DNA of 58,322 nucleotides from Candidatus Kuenenia stuttgartensis (GCA_945877135.1 CAMCQY010000006.1:1-58322); one strand, 5' to 3'. Shown: positions 17,975 through 27,050, numbered from the stretch's first letter. Numbers and translations: made by a program. Notes: generated by a model not told the origin, from the sequence alone.

Positions 17975-18105
17975 GGGGCTGCTCACGCCCCGTCGCCGGA
18001 CGTTCGCTACGGGCATCCTGCCCTTCGCTCACTCGATGCTGACTGCGCTCCGGCATCCTGCCTCCGCTGGTCAGCAACGCCGGCTCTCGAGGCATGAGCA
18101 GCCCC
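17975..18105. repeat. Structured dispersed intergenic element, copy A
   Basis: A 131-nt element bounded by an 11-bp perfect inverted repeat (GGGGCTGCTCA and TGAGCAGCCCC). Inside are a hairpin GGGCA-TCC-TGCCC (18011-18023) and a longer hairpin with arms TGCTGAC (18037-18043) and GTCAGCA (18070-18076) closed inside by GGCA-TCC-TGCC (18052-18062). Copy B at 27115-27246 is the same element with about 18 differences, eight of which form four compensatory base-pair changes. It lies between the convergent Gfo/Idh and sulfatase genes. It could be a MITE-like element or a structured RNA; no transposase is near. Confidence 0.75.
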
Positions 18106-18151
18106 TCGCGGACTCCTCGATCGGGTGCGCGAGACGTATCGAGATGTTGCT

Positions 18152-19648
18152 TCAGCGGATCTTTTGGTCGGGCAGGGCTGACTTGATGCCCTCGTCGAGC
18201 GGCATTGTGTCTTTTTCCGGCGTGAGTCCGAAGGACGTCAGCAACTCTGCAAGCCGCCGCTCGAGATCCGCCCGCGTCGCTGCATGGGCCGGATCGACGG
18301 CCAGATTGTCTCGTTCATCGGGGTCGGCCGCGAGGTCATACATCTCCGGCAGATGGCGGTCGGCCGTGCCGTCGCCATGCGGATAGTGAACAAACTTGAA
18401 TCGGTCGCTGCGGATGCCGCGGATGTTGGGCGTGTAGGGAAACTGCTTCTCGTAGTTGTATTCGTAGAGCCAGGCGGTGCGCCAGTCAGGATCGCCCTGA
18501 TTGCACAATCCCTTCCACGACCGGCCGTGCGTCTTCGAGATCGGCGGCGCCCTGCAGAGGTCGAGCACGCTCGGGGCGATGTCTTCCGTGAGCACCTGCT
18601 GCTCCACGACCTTCCCGGCGGGCAGCCCCGGACCGCGGGCGATGATCGGAATCCGGATGCTCGGCTCGTGCATCGTCCGCTTGTCGACCATGCCATGCTC
18701 ACCTTCGAGCAGGCCATTGTCGCCCATGAAGATGATGAGCGTGTTTTCCAACTCGCCACGCGACTCGAGCAGCTGCACCAGCCGGCCCACGCTGTCGTCG
18801 ACGCTGAGGACCGTGCCCCAGTAGGCGTGCACCATGTTTTCAAAGTCTTTCACGGCTTCGGGCCGCGTGTCGGGGAATTGCTTCCGCCATTCGAAGAGCG
18901 GGCCATAGATTCCGTGCCAGGTGGGGAGCCGCTGCCGGATCCAGTCGGGCTGGCCGTCGAGGTGGAAGGCGGTCTGTGGATAGGGCACGCGGACATCGTC
19001 GAACGCATGCTTGTATTGCTCCTCGGGAAAATAGAAGGAGTGCGGCGCCTTGTGACCGAGGCAGAGGGCCCAGGGTTTCCCGGCCGGCTGCTTCGCAACC
19101 CAATCGGCGGCGTAGTCTGTAACGACCGTGGTGTAGTAGCCCTTGGGCGTTTCGCGGCGGTCGCCGTTGACGTTCCACTCGGTGTCGAAGTATTTGCCCT
19201 GGCCCTTGTGGCTCACGAACCAGTCGAATCCGGGGCGGGGGGCGTCGTTGTCCTCGCCCATATGCCACTTGCCGATGTATCCCGTCGAGTAGCCCTGCTC
19301 GCGCAGCCGGCCGGGCCACTGGGGCAGGGCGGGGGGAAGTTCGGTGAAGTTGTTGCGGACCCCGTGGGCGTGGGCGTAGAGACCGGTGAGAATGCTTGCG
19401 CGGCTGGGTGAGCAGAGCGACGTCGTGCAGAAGCCGTTCATGAACCGCACGCCACCGGCGGCGAGGCGGTCGATATGGGGCGTCTTCACGTGCTTCGAGC
19501 CGTAGCAGCCCAGGGCATCGGGCCGCAGATCGTCGCAGAGGATGAAGAGGACGTTCGGCCGCGTCGCGGACTCGGCGGCGAACAGGGACAAGCCCCCGAG
19601 GCACACGACCAGCGTGGCTACGAGGATGGGAAGACAGGTGCTTTTCAT
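18152..19648 (-). CDS. Secreted type I sulfatase
   Basis: A 498-residue protein with a signal peptide (residues ~1-25, LPILVATLVVCLGGLSLFAA). RPNVLFILCDDLRPDALGCYG supplies the first metal-binding aspartates. The catalytic signature CSPSRASILTG places the formylglycine precursor at Cys79, followed by Pro81 and Arg83. GDNGLLEGEHGMVDKRTMHEPSIRIPI has the later metal ligands. It hydrolyses a sulfate ester, probably on a sulfated glycan, and acts outside the cytoplasm after activation by a formylglycine-generating enzyme, which is not in this window. It resembles iduronate-2-sulfatase-like enzymes in layout, but the substrate is unknown. Only 29 bp separate it from the divergent cytochrome gene. 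Confidence 0.92.
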   Translation of the reverse strand: MKSTCLPILVATLVVCLGGLSLFAAESATRPNVLFILCDDLRPDALGCYGSKHVKTPHIDRLAAGGVRFMNGFCTTSLCSPSRASILTGLYAHAHGVRNNFTELPPALPQWPGRLREQGYSTGYIGKWHMGEDNDAPRPGFDWFVSHKGQGKYFDTEWNVNGDRRETPKGYYTTVVTDYAADWVAKQPAGKPWALCLGHKAPHSFYFPEEQYKHAFDDVRVPYPQTAFHLDGQPDWIRQRLPTWHGIYGPLFEWRKQFPDTRPEAVKDFENMVHAYWGTVLSVDDSVGRLVQLLESRGELENTLIIFMGDNGLLEGEHGMVDKRTMHEPSIRIPIIARGPGLPAGKVVEQQVLTEDIAPSVLDLCRAPPISKTHGRSWKGLCNQGDPDWRTAWLYEYNYEKQFPYTPNIRGIRSDRFKFVHYPHGDGTADRHLPEMYDLAADPDERDNLAVDPAHAATRADLERRLAELLTSFGLTPEKDTMPLDEGIKSALPDQKIR

Positions 19649-19677
19649 GAGAGAAAGTCTACCGAGGTGAAGCTATC

Positions 19678-22602
19678 ATGCACACCGTGCGAGTCGCGGT
19701 TCGTCATTTCGCCAAAGGTCGTTGCATGAGCATGAGGCTGCTTTGTTTCGGGGCCGTATTGATGGGGCTCGGGTGGGCGTGCAGCGGCATGGCTGCCACG
19801 CCAATCGTGCCCGGCTTCGAACGGTTTGGCCGGTCGGCGAGCGATCCCGCGGCAGCCATCGACAGCGGGCTTGTGCTGCTCGGTGAACTTGGCTGCGTGA
19901 ATTGCCACGCCGCCGGTAAGGAGCAGGCCGCGCACCTGATGCCCAAGCGGGGGCCAAACCTCGACAAGGTCGGCGAACGGATCGGGCCCGAGTGGCTCGT
20001 CGAGTATCTCAAGCAGCCCAACGCAGTGAAGCCGGGCACCACGATGCCGCATGTCCTCGCCGGCCTGTCCGACACCGAACGCGATCGGACCGCCACTGCG
20101 ATCGCCCATTTTCTGGCCGCAACGGGTGCCTTCGACGATGGTTCGCTGCCGGAGTCGGGCACGGCGAATGCCGCGGAAGGGCTGAAGATCTACGAACGGG
20201 CCGGCTGTGCCGTCTGCCATGGCTCCCGCACGAAAGATGCGGTGCCGCTGCCCGACCAGATGCCGCTGGTCGATCTCGACAAGAAATGGTCGCCGCGCGC
20301 GCTCGATGAATTCCTCAAAAACCCGTTCCACATCCGCCCGTCCAGCCGGATGCCGGCCCTGCCGCTCAAAGACAACGAGCGACGGCACGTCGTCGCCAGC
20401 CTGCTCGGGTCGCCGCCGCCTCCCCGCGACACTCATCGAGACCATGTCGCCTTCAACGGCCGTGCGTGGCTCGTGAACGTGGAGAAACTGCCGGCGATCG
20501 AAACACTCGGTTCGCCGGCGAAGACGGGGCCGGTGAAGGGCTTCGAAGTCGTGCAGTTGGCGGGACGGCCCGATGGCTTCGTCGTGCAACTGGACGGTTT
20601 CCTCCACGCCCCCTCCGCCGGAACCTACCAATTTCACCTGTCGAGCGACGACGGCAGCCGGCTGCTCATTGGCGACCGGCAGATCGTGGAGAATGACGGC
20701 ATTCATGCCGACACAGAACGCCACGGAGAGATCTCGCTCGAAGCCGGGGTCCACCCCATCCGGATCGAGTACTTCGAGGCCAGCGGCGGTGAGACGCTCA
20801 ACCTCGACGTGACGCCGCCACGCCGACCGCGGCGGTCGGCGCTCGAATACGTGACCCCGACCGCTGCCGACAAGCCGCTGGCATCGATGGCCGTCGCGGC
20901 TACGCAAGCATCGTTCGCAGTCGACCCAGCGCTTGTGGAAGAGGGCCGGGCGGCATTTGCCGCCGTGGGCTGCGCCAGTTGCCACGAACTGAAAGGCTCC
21001 GATGGCAAGCGGATCGAGCCGGCTGCCACGCCGAGGCCGCTCATGAAACTCGTGTCGCTCGATGCCGGATGCCTTGCCAAGGCCGCGCGGCAGGGAACTC
21101 CGCACTATCCACTCGACGACGTCCAGCGGTCGGCCGTCACTTCGGCTCTTGGCTGGCTCAGATCGCCGGCGGCGGAATCTGCGCCTGCTCGCGAGCAGAC
21201 CATCGACCGCATGCTCACGGCCCTCAACTGCTACGCCTGCCACAACCGCGATGGCCGGGGTGGAATCATCCCGGCTGTCACCACCACGGACGACGACGGC
21301 GAGCCGATCCTGAAGGACCCGGTTCGCGACGCCCTGTTCACCAGTGCCGTGCAGGAGCTTGGCGACGAGGGCCGTCTGCCTCCCACGCTCACCGGCGTCG
21401 GTGACAAACTTGCGAGTGGGTTTCTTCGCGAGGTGCTTGCCGAAGGGGGCAAGGATCGCGGCGCGTACATGCACACGCTCATGCCGAAGTGGCATCCGAA
21501 TGTCGTCGATCCGCTCGCGAAGCAGCTTGCAGAAGACGTGAAGACCACCGTGTCCACGCCCGAACTCTCGGGCCACTCGGAATCGGAGATCGATGAACAG
21601 GCCCGCGGCCTGGTCGGCTCCAAGTCGCTCGGCTGTATCAAGTGTCATTCGTTCGCCGGGGAGAAGGGGCAGAGCCTCGGCGTGATCGACATGACGAGGA
21701 TGCCCAAGCGGCTGCGGCATGACTGGTTTCTGGCCTACGTGGCCAATCCGCAGCAGTTTCGGCCCGGCACCCGGATGCCGGCCAGTTGGCCGGAAGGCAA
21801 AACGTTCTATCCCGGCGTCCTCGACGGCACGGCCGCAGGGCAGATCGAGGCGGTCTGGCGGTATCTCGCCGGCACGAAGCCGCGTCCACCCGTAGGCTCC
21901 GGCACGAATCCGATCGAACTTGTGCCGGTCGATCGGCCGATCATCTATCGCAACTTCATCGAGGGTGCGGGTCCCCGGGCGATCGGTGTCGGGTATCCCG
22001 AAAAAGTAAACCTGGCCTGGGACGCCGACCGGCTGCGATTGGCCCTCGTCTGGCGGGGCGCGTTCATCGATGCCGGAAAGCATTGGACCGGCCGCGGGCA
22101 GGGCTTCCAGACGCCGTTGGGCGATGGCGTGTTCTCCCCTGACGCTGCCTCGGCCATCGCCGTGCTGGCCAGCCTGGAGTCACCCTGGCCGATGGCGAAG
22201 CCGGATCAGCCGGCGGGGGAACGGCGCGACGGACCGCGGTTTCGCGGCTACTCGCTCGACGTGCAGGGGCGGCCTACCTTCAACTGGTCGATCGATGGCA
22301 TGCGAATCGGCGAGAAGATCGAGCCGATCGTTGAAGGCGGGAAACAGGTCGTCCGCCGTACGATTCAGGTGGCCGGTCGGCCCGCCGCGGGCGAGGCGTT
22401 TTTCCGTGTGGCGTTGGCGAGGAAGGTCGAAGACAAGGGCGACGGCTGGCTGCTGATCGACGGCACATGGCGTGTGCGGGTGAGCGGCGCGGGCGTCGCA
22501 CCGGCGGTGAACCGCAGCGACGATGGCACGACGGAGATCCGCCGAAGAATTGTGTGGAGCCCAGGCGATGAGGCCGAATTCGTGGAGGAGTTGTCATGGT
22601 GA
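19678..22602 (+). CDS. Pentahaem PA14-containing cytochrome c protein
   Basis: A 974-residue exported protein. Five CXXCH haem motifs are visible: CVNCH (~residue 73), CAVCH (~178), CASCH (~432), CYACH (~520) and CIKCH (~654). Between the second and third lies a PA14-like carbohydrate-binding module (GFVVQLDGFLHAPSAGTYQF, DDGSRLLIGDRQIVENDG). GAGGTGA precedes the ATG at 19678 by 7 nt, but an internal ATG at 19726 gives a cleaner signal peptide (MRLLCFGAVLMGLGWACSGMAA) and leaves more room for the divergent promoters; either could be right. It probably transfers electrons in the periplasm. It overlaps the downstream gene by 7 nt, so the two are likely one transcript. Confidence 0.85.
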   Translation: MHTVRVAVRHFAKGRCMSMRLLCFGAVLMGLGWACSGMAATPIVPGFERFGRSASDPAAAIDSGLVLLGELGCVNCHAAGKEQAAHLMPKRGPNLDKVGERIGPEWLVEYLKQPNAVKPGTTMPHVLAGLSDTERDRTATAIAHFLAATGAFDDGSLPESGTANAAEGLKIYERAGCAVCHGSRTKDAVPLPDQMPLVDLDKKWSPRALDEFLKNPFHIRPSSRMPALPLKDNERRHVVASLLGSPPPPRDTHRDHVAFNGRAWLVNVEKLPAIETLGSPAKTGPVKGFEVVQLAGRPDGFVVQLDGFLHAPSAGTYQFHLSSDDGSRLLIGDRQIVENDGIHADTERHGEISLEAGVHPIRIEYFEASGGETLNLDVTPPRRPRRSALEYVTPTAADKPLASMAVAATQASFAVDPALVEEGRAAFAAVGCASCHELKGSDGKRIEPAATPRPLMKLVSLDAGCLAKAARQGTPHYPLDDVQRSAVTSALGWLRSPAAESAPAREQTIDRMLTALNCYACHNRDGRGGIIPAVTTTDDDGEPILKDPVRDALFTSAVQELGDEGRLPPTLTGVGDKLASGFLREVLAEGGKDRGAYMHTLMPKWHPNVVDPLAKQLAEDVKTTVSTPELSGHSESEIDEQARGLVGSKSLGCIKCHSFAGEKGQSLGVIDMTRMPKRLRHDWFLAYVANPQQFRPGTRMPASWPEGKTFYPGVLDGTAAGQIEAVWRYLAGTKPRPPVGSGTNPIELVPVDRPIIYRNFIEGAGPRAIGVGYPEKVNLAWDADRLRLALVWRGAFIDAGKHWTGRGQGFQTPLGDGVFSPDAASAIAVLASLESPWPMAKPDQPAGERRDGPRFRGYSLDVQGRPTFNWSIDGMRIGEKIEPIVEGGKQVVRRTIQVAGRPAAGEAFFRVALARKVEDKGDGWLLIDGTWRVRVSGAGVAPAVNRSDDGTTEIRRRIVWSPGDEAEFVEELSW

Positions 22603-24101
22603 GTGTCATGGTGAGATCGATGGCGCAGGCGATGCTGACCGTCTTCTGCTGCGGAATCGCGTGGGTCGCCGTGGCAACGGCCGCCGAGACACCGGAAAAG
22701 CCGCGGGAGAACGACTTCTACCGGATCGATGCGGTCGAGATCCCCGACGGTGCCTATTTGGAGGTTGGTGCGCTCGAATGGATTCCCGACGGTAGAGTCG
22801 CCGTCGCCAGCCGACGTGGCGAGATCTGGATGGTGAGCGACCTTGTCTCGGGAAAACCACGGTGGCAGCGATTTGCCCACGGCCTGCACGAGGTGCTCGG
22901 CCTCGCTTGGCGGGACGGCTGGCTCTATGTGACGCAGCGGCCCGAGGTAAGCCGCCTCCGCGACACTACCGGCGACGGCGTAGCCGACGACTATGAAACT
23001 GTGAGTGACCGCTGGGGCGTGTCGGGCGACTATCACGAGTATGCGTTTGGCTCGAAGTTCGACCGCGAGGGCAATCTCTGGATCGTTCTCTGCCTGACTG
23101 GCAGCTTCGACAGCAACGTGCCCTTTCGGGGCTGGGCCGTCCGCGTCACACCCGATGGCAGCATGGTCCCCACGACCTCAGGCGTGCGGTCGCCCGGGGG
23201 GATCGGCTTCGATGCGGATGGAAACGTGCTCTACACCGACAATCAGGGGCCGTGGAACGGCGCCTGCTCGCTCAAGCATCTCGTGCCCGGCGACTTCGTC
23301 GGCCACCCCGGCGGCTTCAAGTGGTATGCACTCGCGCCTGAGATGGGGGAAAAGCCTGAGGAGCCGAAGAGCGGCAGCCGTTGGGCGACCGAGGTGCAGC
23401 GGATCCCGCGGCTGCGGCCGCCCGCCGTAGTGTTTCCGTATGACACGATGGGCAAGAGCGCCGGAGGTGTGGCGTGCGATGCGACCGGCGGGAAGTTCGG
23501 CCCGTTTGTCGGGCAGATGTTTGTGACCGATCAGTCACATTCGATCGTCATGCGGTGCTTTCTCGAGACGATCGAAGGAGGAATTCAGGGCGCTTGCTTC
23601 AGGTTTCGTGAGGGCTTCAGAAGTGGATCACTCGCACTGCAGTTCGCACCCGACGGCTCGCTCTATGTCGGCGGCACGAACCGCGGCTGGGGCTCTCGTG
23701 GCGCGGGCGACTATGCGCTCGAACGCATGACATGGACCGGGAAGACGCCGTTCGAGATCCTCGCCATGCGGGCCGTGCCGGGTGGGTTCGAACTGGAGTT
23801 CACGGAGCCGGTTGATCAGCAGACGGCGGCCAACCCGGCGAGTTACGCGGCCAAGGGCTTCACCTACATCTACCAGTCGAGCTACGGCAGCCCTGTCGTC
23901 GACGAGGAGCCATGCTCGGTCGAGAAGGCGGAGCCGACTGCCGATGGCCGTCGCGTGCGGCTCACGCTGGGTAACCTCCGCGAGGGCGTGATCCACGAAC
24001 TCAAGGCGGCCGGGGTTCGCAGCATGGCTGGCCTGCCTCTGCTGCACGACACCGGGTGGTACACGCTCAACCGCTTGGCGAAGGAAAAGCGCCGGGAGTG
24101 A
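22596..24101 (+). CDS. Secreted beta-propeller dehydrogenase-like protein (PVC-type/DUF7133-like)
   Basis: A 501-residue protein with a signal peptide (about residues 1-29, ending VAVATAA). The body has repeated beta-propeller-like segments: LEVGALEWIPDGRVAVASRRGEIW, HEVLGLAWRDGWLYVTQRPEVSRLRD with a DTTGDGVADD calcium-like loop, PGGIGFDADGNVLYTDNQGPWNG, and LQFAPDGSLYVGGTNRGWGSRG. These are the marks of the membrane-associated or exported dehydrogenases common in planctomycetes. It starts 7 nt inside the pentahaem cytochrome gene with GAGGAG upstream, suggesting that the cytochrome is its electron acceptor; that is inference from coupling. It is followed by a hairpin at 24151. Confidence 0.82.
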   Translation: MVSVMVRSMAQAMLTVFCCGIAWVAVATAAETPEKPRENDFYRIDAVEIPDGAYLEVGALEWIPDGRVAVASRRGEIWMVSDLVSGKPRWQRFAHGLHEVLGLAWRDGWLYVTQRPEVSRLRDTTGDGVADDYETVSDRWGVSGDYHEYAFGSKFDREGNLWIVLCLTGSFDSNVPFRGWAVRVTPDGSMVPTTSGVRSPGGIGFDADGNVLYTDNQGPWNGACSLKHLVPGDFVGHPGGFKWYALAPEMGEKPEEPKSGSRWATEVQRIPRLRPPAVVFPYDTMGKSAGGVACDATGGKFGPFVGQMFVTDQSHSIVMRCFLETIEGGIQGACFRFREGFRSGSLALQFAPDGSLYVGGTNRGWGSRGAGDYALERMTWTGKTPFEILAMRAVPGGFELEFTEPVDQQTAANPASYAAKGFTYIYQSSYGSPVVDEEPCSVEKAEPTADGRRVRLTLGNLREGVIHELKAAGVRSMAGLPLLHDTGWYTLNRLAKEKRRE

Positions 24102-24150
24102 GGGCCAGATCCCGTCGCTCGCGCTCAGTGCTTGGATGTGGGGTGATACA

Positions 24151-24175
24151 AGCCCCCGGCGTGAGCCGGGGGGCT
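24151..24175. terminator. Strong GC hairpin between convergent genes (REP-like)
   Basis: AGCCCCCGGC-GTGA-GCCGGGGGGCT forms a ~10-bp stem with one extra G. It lies between the stop of the plus-strand dehydrogenase-like gene (24101) and the stop of the minus-strand PIN/TRAM gene (24183), so it could end transcription both ways. The same stem recurs at 6226-6247, so it also looks like a dispersed palindromic repeat. Confidence 0.6.
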
Positions 24176-24182
24176 GGTCAAA

Positions 24183-25208
24183 TTACCCGCGGCCCATCTC
24201 AGGCCGTGCGAACACGAGCCGGCCGGCCGTAGTCTGCAGCGTGCTCGTCACGCTGACGTGGATCGTGCGACCGATCTGGTCGCGGGCCTGTTCCACCACC
24301 ACCATCGTGCCGTCTTCGAGATAGCCCACGCCCTGACCAGGCTCCTCACCCGGCTTCACCAGTCGCACGTCGAGGAGATCGCCCGGCACGAACACCGGCC
24401 GCAGCGCCAGCGCCAGATCGTTGATGTTGATCGCCTGCACGCTCCGCACGCCGGCGATCTTCATGACGTTGGGATCGGCCGTCACGAGCCGCCCGGCGAG
24501 ATCGGCGGCCATGCCCACCACCCTCGATTCGGTGGTCGCGTCGAGATCGTCGTCGGTGTGGGGGGGCACCACTTCCAACTCAATCGACTTGCCCGAACGG
24601 AGGCGGGACAGCACATCGAGACCGCGTCGGCCGCGGATGCGGCGGAACTTGTCGGTGGATTCCGCCCCCTCCTGCAGTTCATCCACGACGAAGGACGGCA
24701 CGACGAACCGGCTCTGGAAAAGGCCCGACTCGGCCAGATCGGCAATTCGGCCGTCGATGATCGTGCTCGAGTCGAGCACGTTGGGCCGCAGCCCCTTCAC
24801 GTCGCGGGCGAATTCGACGTAGGGGATGATGAAGCGGAAGTCGTCCCGTGTCTGCAGGAGCATGCTCGTGCAGATGTAGCAAAGGATCATGCCCAGAACC
24901 GACGGCAGCCACCCCAGGAGCGGCGTCTGCGGCACCGCGGCGAGCAGGGGGGTGAGGGCGAGAATGGCGACGTAGGTGAGGAACACGCCGATCAGCAGGC
25001 CGAAGTAGATCGACGTGATCACCGTCAGTTCCTTGCGGCGCAGCGAGATATCGATGCCGATGACGGCCAGCGGCAACAGAATCATGCCGGCAAGCACAGT
25101 CGATGGCAGCCACTCGGCCGCCTCCCGCATCGGCGCGGAGTTGAACATGAGGACCGCGATCCCCACGGAGACCATCACGAAGATTGCCCGCAGTACGAAG
25201 AGAGCCAT
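24183..25208 (-). CDS. PIN/TRAM-domain membrane protein (YacL-like)
   Basis: A 341-residue protein. Four hydrophobic segments occupy residues ~1-120. A PIN nuclease-like domain follows (~140-260), starting PNVLDSSTIIDGRIADLAESG, with the acidic residues of PIN sites at LDSS and IDGR and a later LVTADPNVMKIA. A TRAM-like domain ends the protein (PVFVPGDLLDVRLVKPG ... GVGYLEDGTMVVV). The order matches YacL of Bacillus and many other bacteria, whose cellular role is not well defined; TRAM suggests RNA binding. It is the last gene of the minus-strand run that includes dgt, separated from it by 97 bp. Confidence 0.87.
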   Translation of the reverse strand: MALFVLRAIFVMVSVGIAVLMFNSAPMREAAEWLPSTVLAGMILLPLAVIGIDISLRRKELTVITSIYFGLLIGVFLTYVAILALTPLLAAVPQTPLLGWLPSVLGMILCYICTSMLLQTRDDFRFIIPYVEFARDVKGLRPNVLDSSTIIDGRIADLAESGLFQSRFVVPSFVVDELQEGAESTDKFRRIRGRRGLDVLSRLRSGKSIELEVVPPHTDDDLDATTESRVVGMAADLAGRLVTADPNVMKIAGVRSVQAININDLALALRPVFVPGDLLDVRLVKPGEEPGQGVGYLEDGTMVVVEQARDQIGRTIHVSVTSTLQTTAGRLVFARPEMGRG

Positions 25209-25305
25209 GAGCCTTGAAGATGATGGGGAGTAGGAACTGGGGGCTGATTCTGGCCCGTTCGCACAAGCCTAACACAAACCCCCCCCCGCGTTCGGCGAAG
25301 ACCGC

Positions 25306-26472
25306 TCAGCCGGTGCCGATTCGCAGATCGTGATCGCGGTCGAGGAAGCGGTCGGTCATGCCGGCGATGTAGTCGGCGACGCTCCGCCGCACGCCAAATT
25401 GCTCGGCACGGCCGCGAAAGCCGGGCGGCATCTCATCGGGGTGCAGGCAATACCACTCGAACAGTCGTGTCAGTTTCCGCTGCGCCGGCACCCGAACCGC
25501 CAGCACCCGTTCACTGCGGTAGACCCGTTGGAAGAGAAACTGCTCGAGGGCACGTTTGCTGGCGGCGACGGCCGGCGTGTGGGCCACGATTCGCACGCCC
25601 GGCAGACTCCCTTGGCCGCGGAATACATCCCGGACCTGCGCCACCGATTCAATCCCCAGGGCCGCGATAGCGGCCCGACTCCGCGTCACCAGTTCCGCCA
25701 CCTCGAATTCCACCACCTCGTGGAGCGCCGCCCGCCGCAGTTCCGGGCCCTCGAGCGAACCGTAGCGGTCGCGGGCGCGACTGGCGGCATCGGCCATGAG
25801 GGGAATTTCGAGGAGTTCATCCATGGTGACGAGCCCCAGTTCGACGGCATCGTCGGCGTCGTGCGTGTCGTAGGCGATCGAGTCGGCGGCATCGACGACC
25901 TGAGCCTCGAGCAGCGGTTCCGGTGCCGTGCCATCCTTCTTCCGCGTGGCCTGGGCATCGAGGACCTCTCGGGAGAGGTTCAGGCCGGGGAAGTGTGGGT
26001 AGCGGATCTCCAGGAGTTCCACGATGCGGAGCGCCTGCGCGTTGTGGTTGAAGCCGCCTTCGTCCGCGAGCAGTTCGGAGAGCGTGTCCTCGCCGGCATG
26101 GCCCAGCGGCGGATGGCCGATGTCGTGGGCCAAGGCCAGCGTCTCGACCAGATCTTCGTTGATGGCCAGGCTGCGGGCGAGGGTGCGGGCGATGCTCGTC
26201 ACCTCCAGCGTGTGCGTCAGGCGGCTCCGGTGATAGTCGCCGTGGTAGCCGGTGAAGACCTGTGTCTTGTGGGCGAGGCGGCGGAAGGCGGCCGAGTGGA
26301 CGATGCGGTCGCGGTCGCGTTGGTAGGGGCTGCGGAAGGCGTGCGGAGGCTCGTCGTGCACCCTGCCAGCCGAGTCGGCCGCGTGCATCGCCCAGGGGGC
26401 AAGCAGGAGCGATTCCCGCTGCTGCCAGTCGGGTGCTCCGGCAGATTCCTCGTCATGGCGGCGTGCTGTCAT
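25306..26472 (-). CDS. dgt: Deoxyguanosinetriphosphate triphosphohydrolase-like HD protein
   Basis: A 388-residue HD-domain protein. RLTHTLEVTSIARTLARSL supplies the first His (about 87), AHDIGHPPLGHAGEDTL the HD pair (116-117), and SIAYDTHDADDAVELG a later Asp. This is the order in dNTP triphosphohydrolases that cleave dGTP to deoxyguanosine and triphosphate in the cytoplasm. Planctomycete members are of the short (~380-400 residue) type. The ATG overlaps the stop of the upstream HIT gene by 4 nt, so the two are coupled. Confidence 0.9.
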   Translation of the reverse strand: MTARRHDEESAGAPDWQQRESLLLAPWAMHAADSAGRVHDEPPHAFRSPYQRDRDRIVHSAAFRRLAHKTQVFTGYHGDYHRSRLTHTLEVTSIARTLARSLAINEDLVETLALAHDIGHPPLGHAGEDTLSELLADEGGFNHNAQALRIVELLEIRYPHFPGLNLSREVLDAQATRKKDGTAPEPLLEAQVVDAADSIAYDTHDADDAVELGLVTMDELLEIPLMADAASRARDRYGSLEGPELRRAALHEVVEFEVAELVTRSRAAIAALGIESVAQVRDVFRGQGSLPGVRIVAHTPAVAASKRALEQFLFQRVYRSERVLAVRVPAQRKLTRLFEWYCLHPDEMPPGFRGRAEQFGVRRSVADYIAGMTDRFLDRDHDLRIGTG

Positions 26473-27050
26473 CGGCGCGATCCGTCGGTGTGGTGATCGG
26501 AATGATGGGATCCTGCGGCGGCCTGCACGAGTTGCTCGCGCAGCGCGTCGAGCGACTGCGGCAACACCCGCACGCCCGCCGTCGTTGGCATGAAGTTCAC
26601 GTCACCCGGCCACCGTGGCACGATGTGCCAGTGGAGGTGGCCGGGCAGCCCCGCGCCGGCGACCGCCCCGAGGTTCAGACCCACGTTGAAGCCGTAGGCC
26701 TGCATCGACCGCTCCATGACGCCGCACCAGGTCACGATGCAGGTCTGCAGATCGAGGAGCTGCTCTGCTGACAGATCGGCAAGCGCGGCCCGGTGGTCGA
26801 GCGGGGCGACAAGCAGGTGGCCGTTGGAGTAGGGGAAGCGGTTGGTCACGACCACGCTCAGAGGCGTGCGGGCGACCACGCCCAGGGCCGCGTCGTGCGC
26901 TGCGTCGGCCGCGGCCGCACGGCAGAGGAAGCACTGGTGGACGGCGCCGTCGCGCCAGTGGGCTGGCTCAACCTTTTCAAAGGGCGCGCCCTTGTCGTGC
27001 CCCTGCACGTATCCCAGCCGCCAGGGTGCCCAGAGGGTTTCGTTGCTCAT
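26469..27050 (-). CDS. HIT-family nucleotide hydrolase/phosphorylase
   Basis: A 193-residue protein. The start at 27050 is chosen because the upstream extension of the frame runs into repeat copy B and has no conserved sequence. CFLC (40-43) looks like the zinc pair of some HIT proteins, NGHLLVAP is the usual strand, and GHLHWHIVPRW holds the HxHxH triad at 138-142. The family hydrolyses or phosphorolyses dinucleotides such as Ap4A; the exact substrate is not determined. It overlaps dgt by 4 nt. Confidence 0.9.
   Translation of the reverse strand: MSNETLWAPWRLGYVQGHDKGAPFEKVEPAHWRDGAVHQCFLCRAAAADAAHDAALGVVARTPLSVVVTNRFPYSNGHLLVAPLDHRAALADLSAEQLLDLQTCIVTWCGVMERSMQAYGFNVGLNLGAVAGAGLPGHLHWHIVPRWPGDVNFMPTTAGVRVLPQSLDALREQLVQAAAGSHHSDHHTDGSRR

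Noticed and set aside
19645..22083. An 812-residue minus-strand frame opposite the pentahaem cytochrome.
   Set aside because: The plus strand holds five CXXCH motifs and a PA14 domain; the antisense product has none and runs into the sulfatase start.
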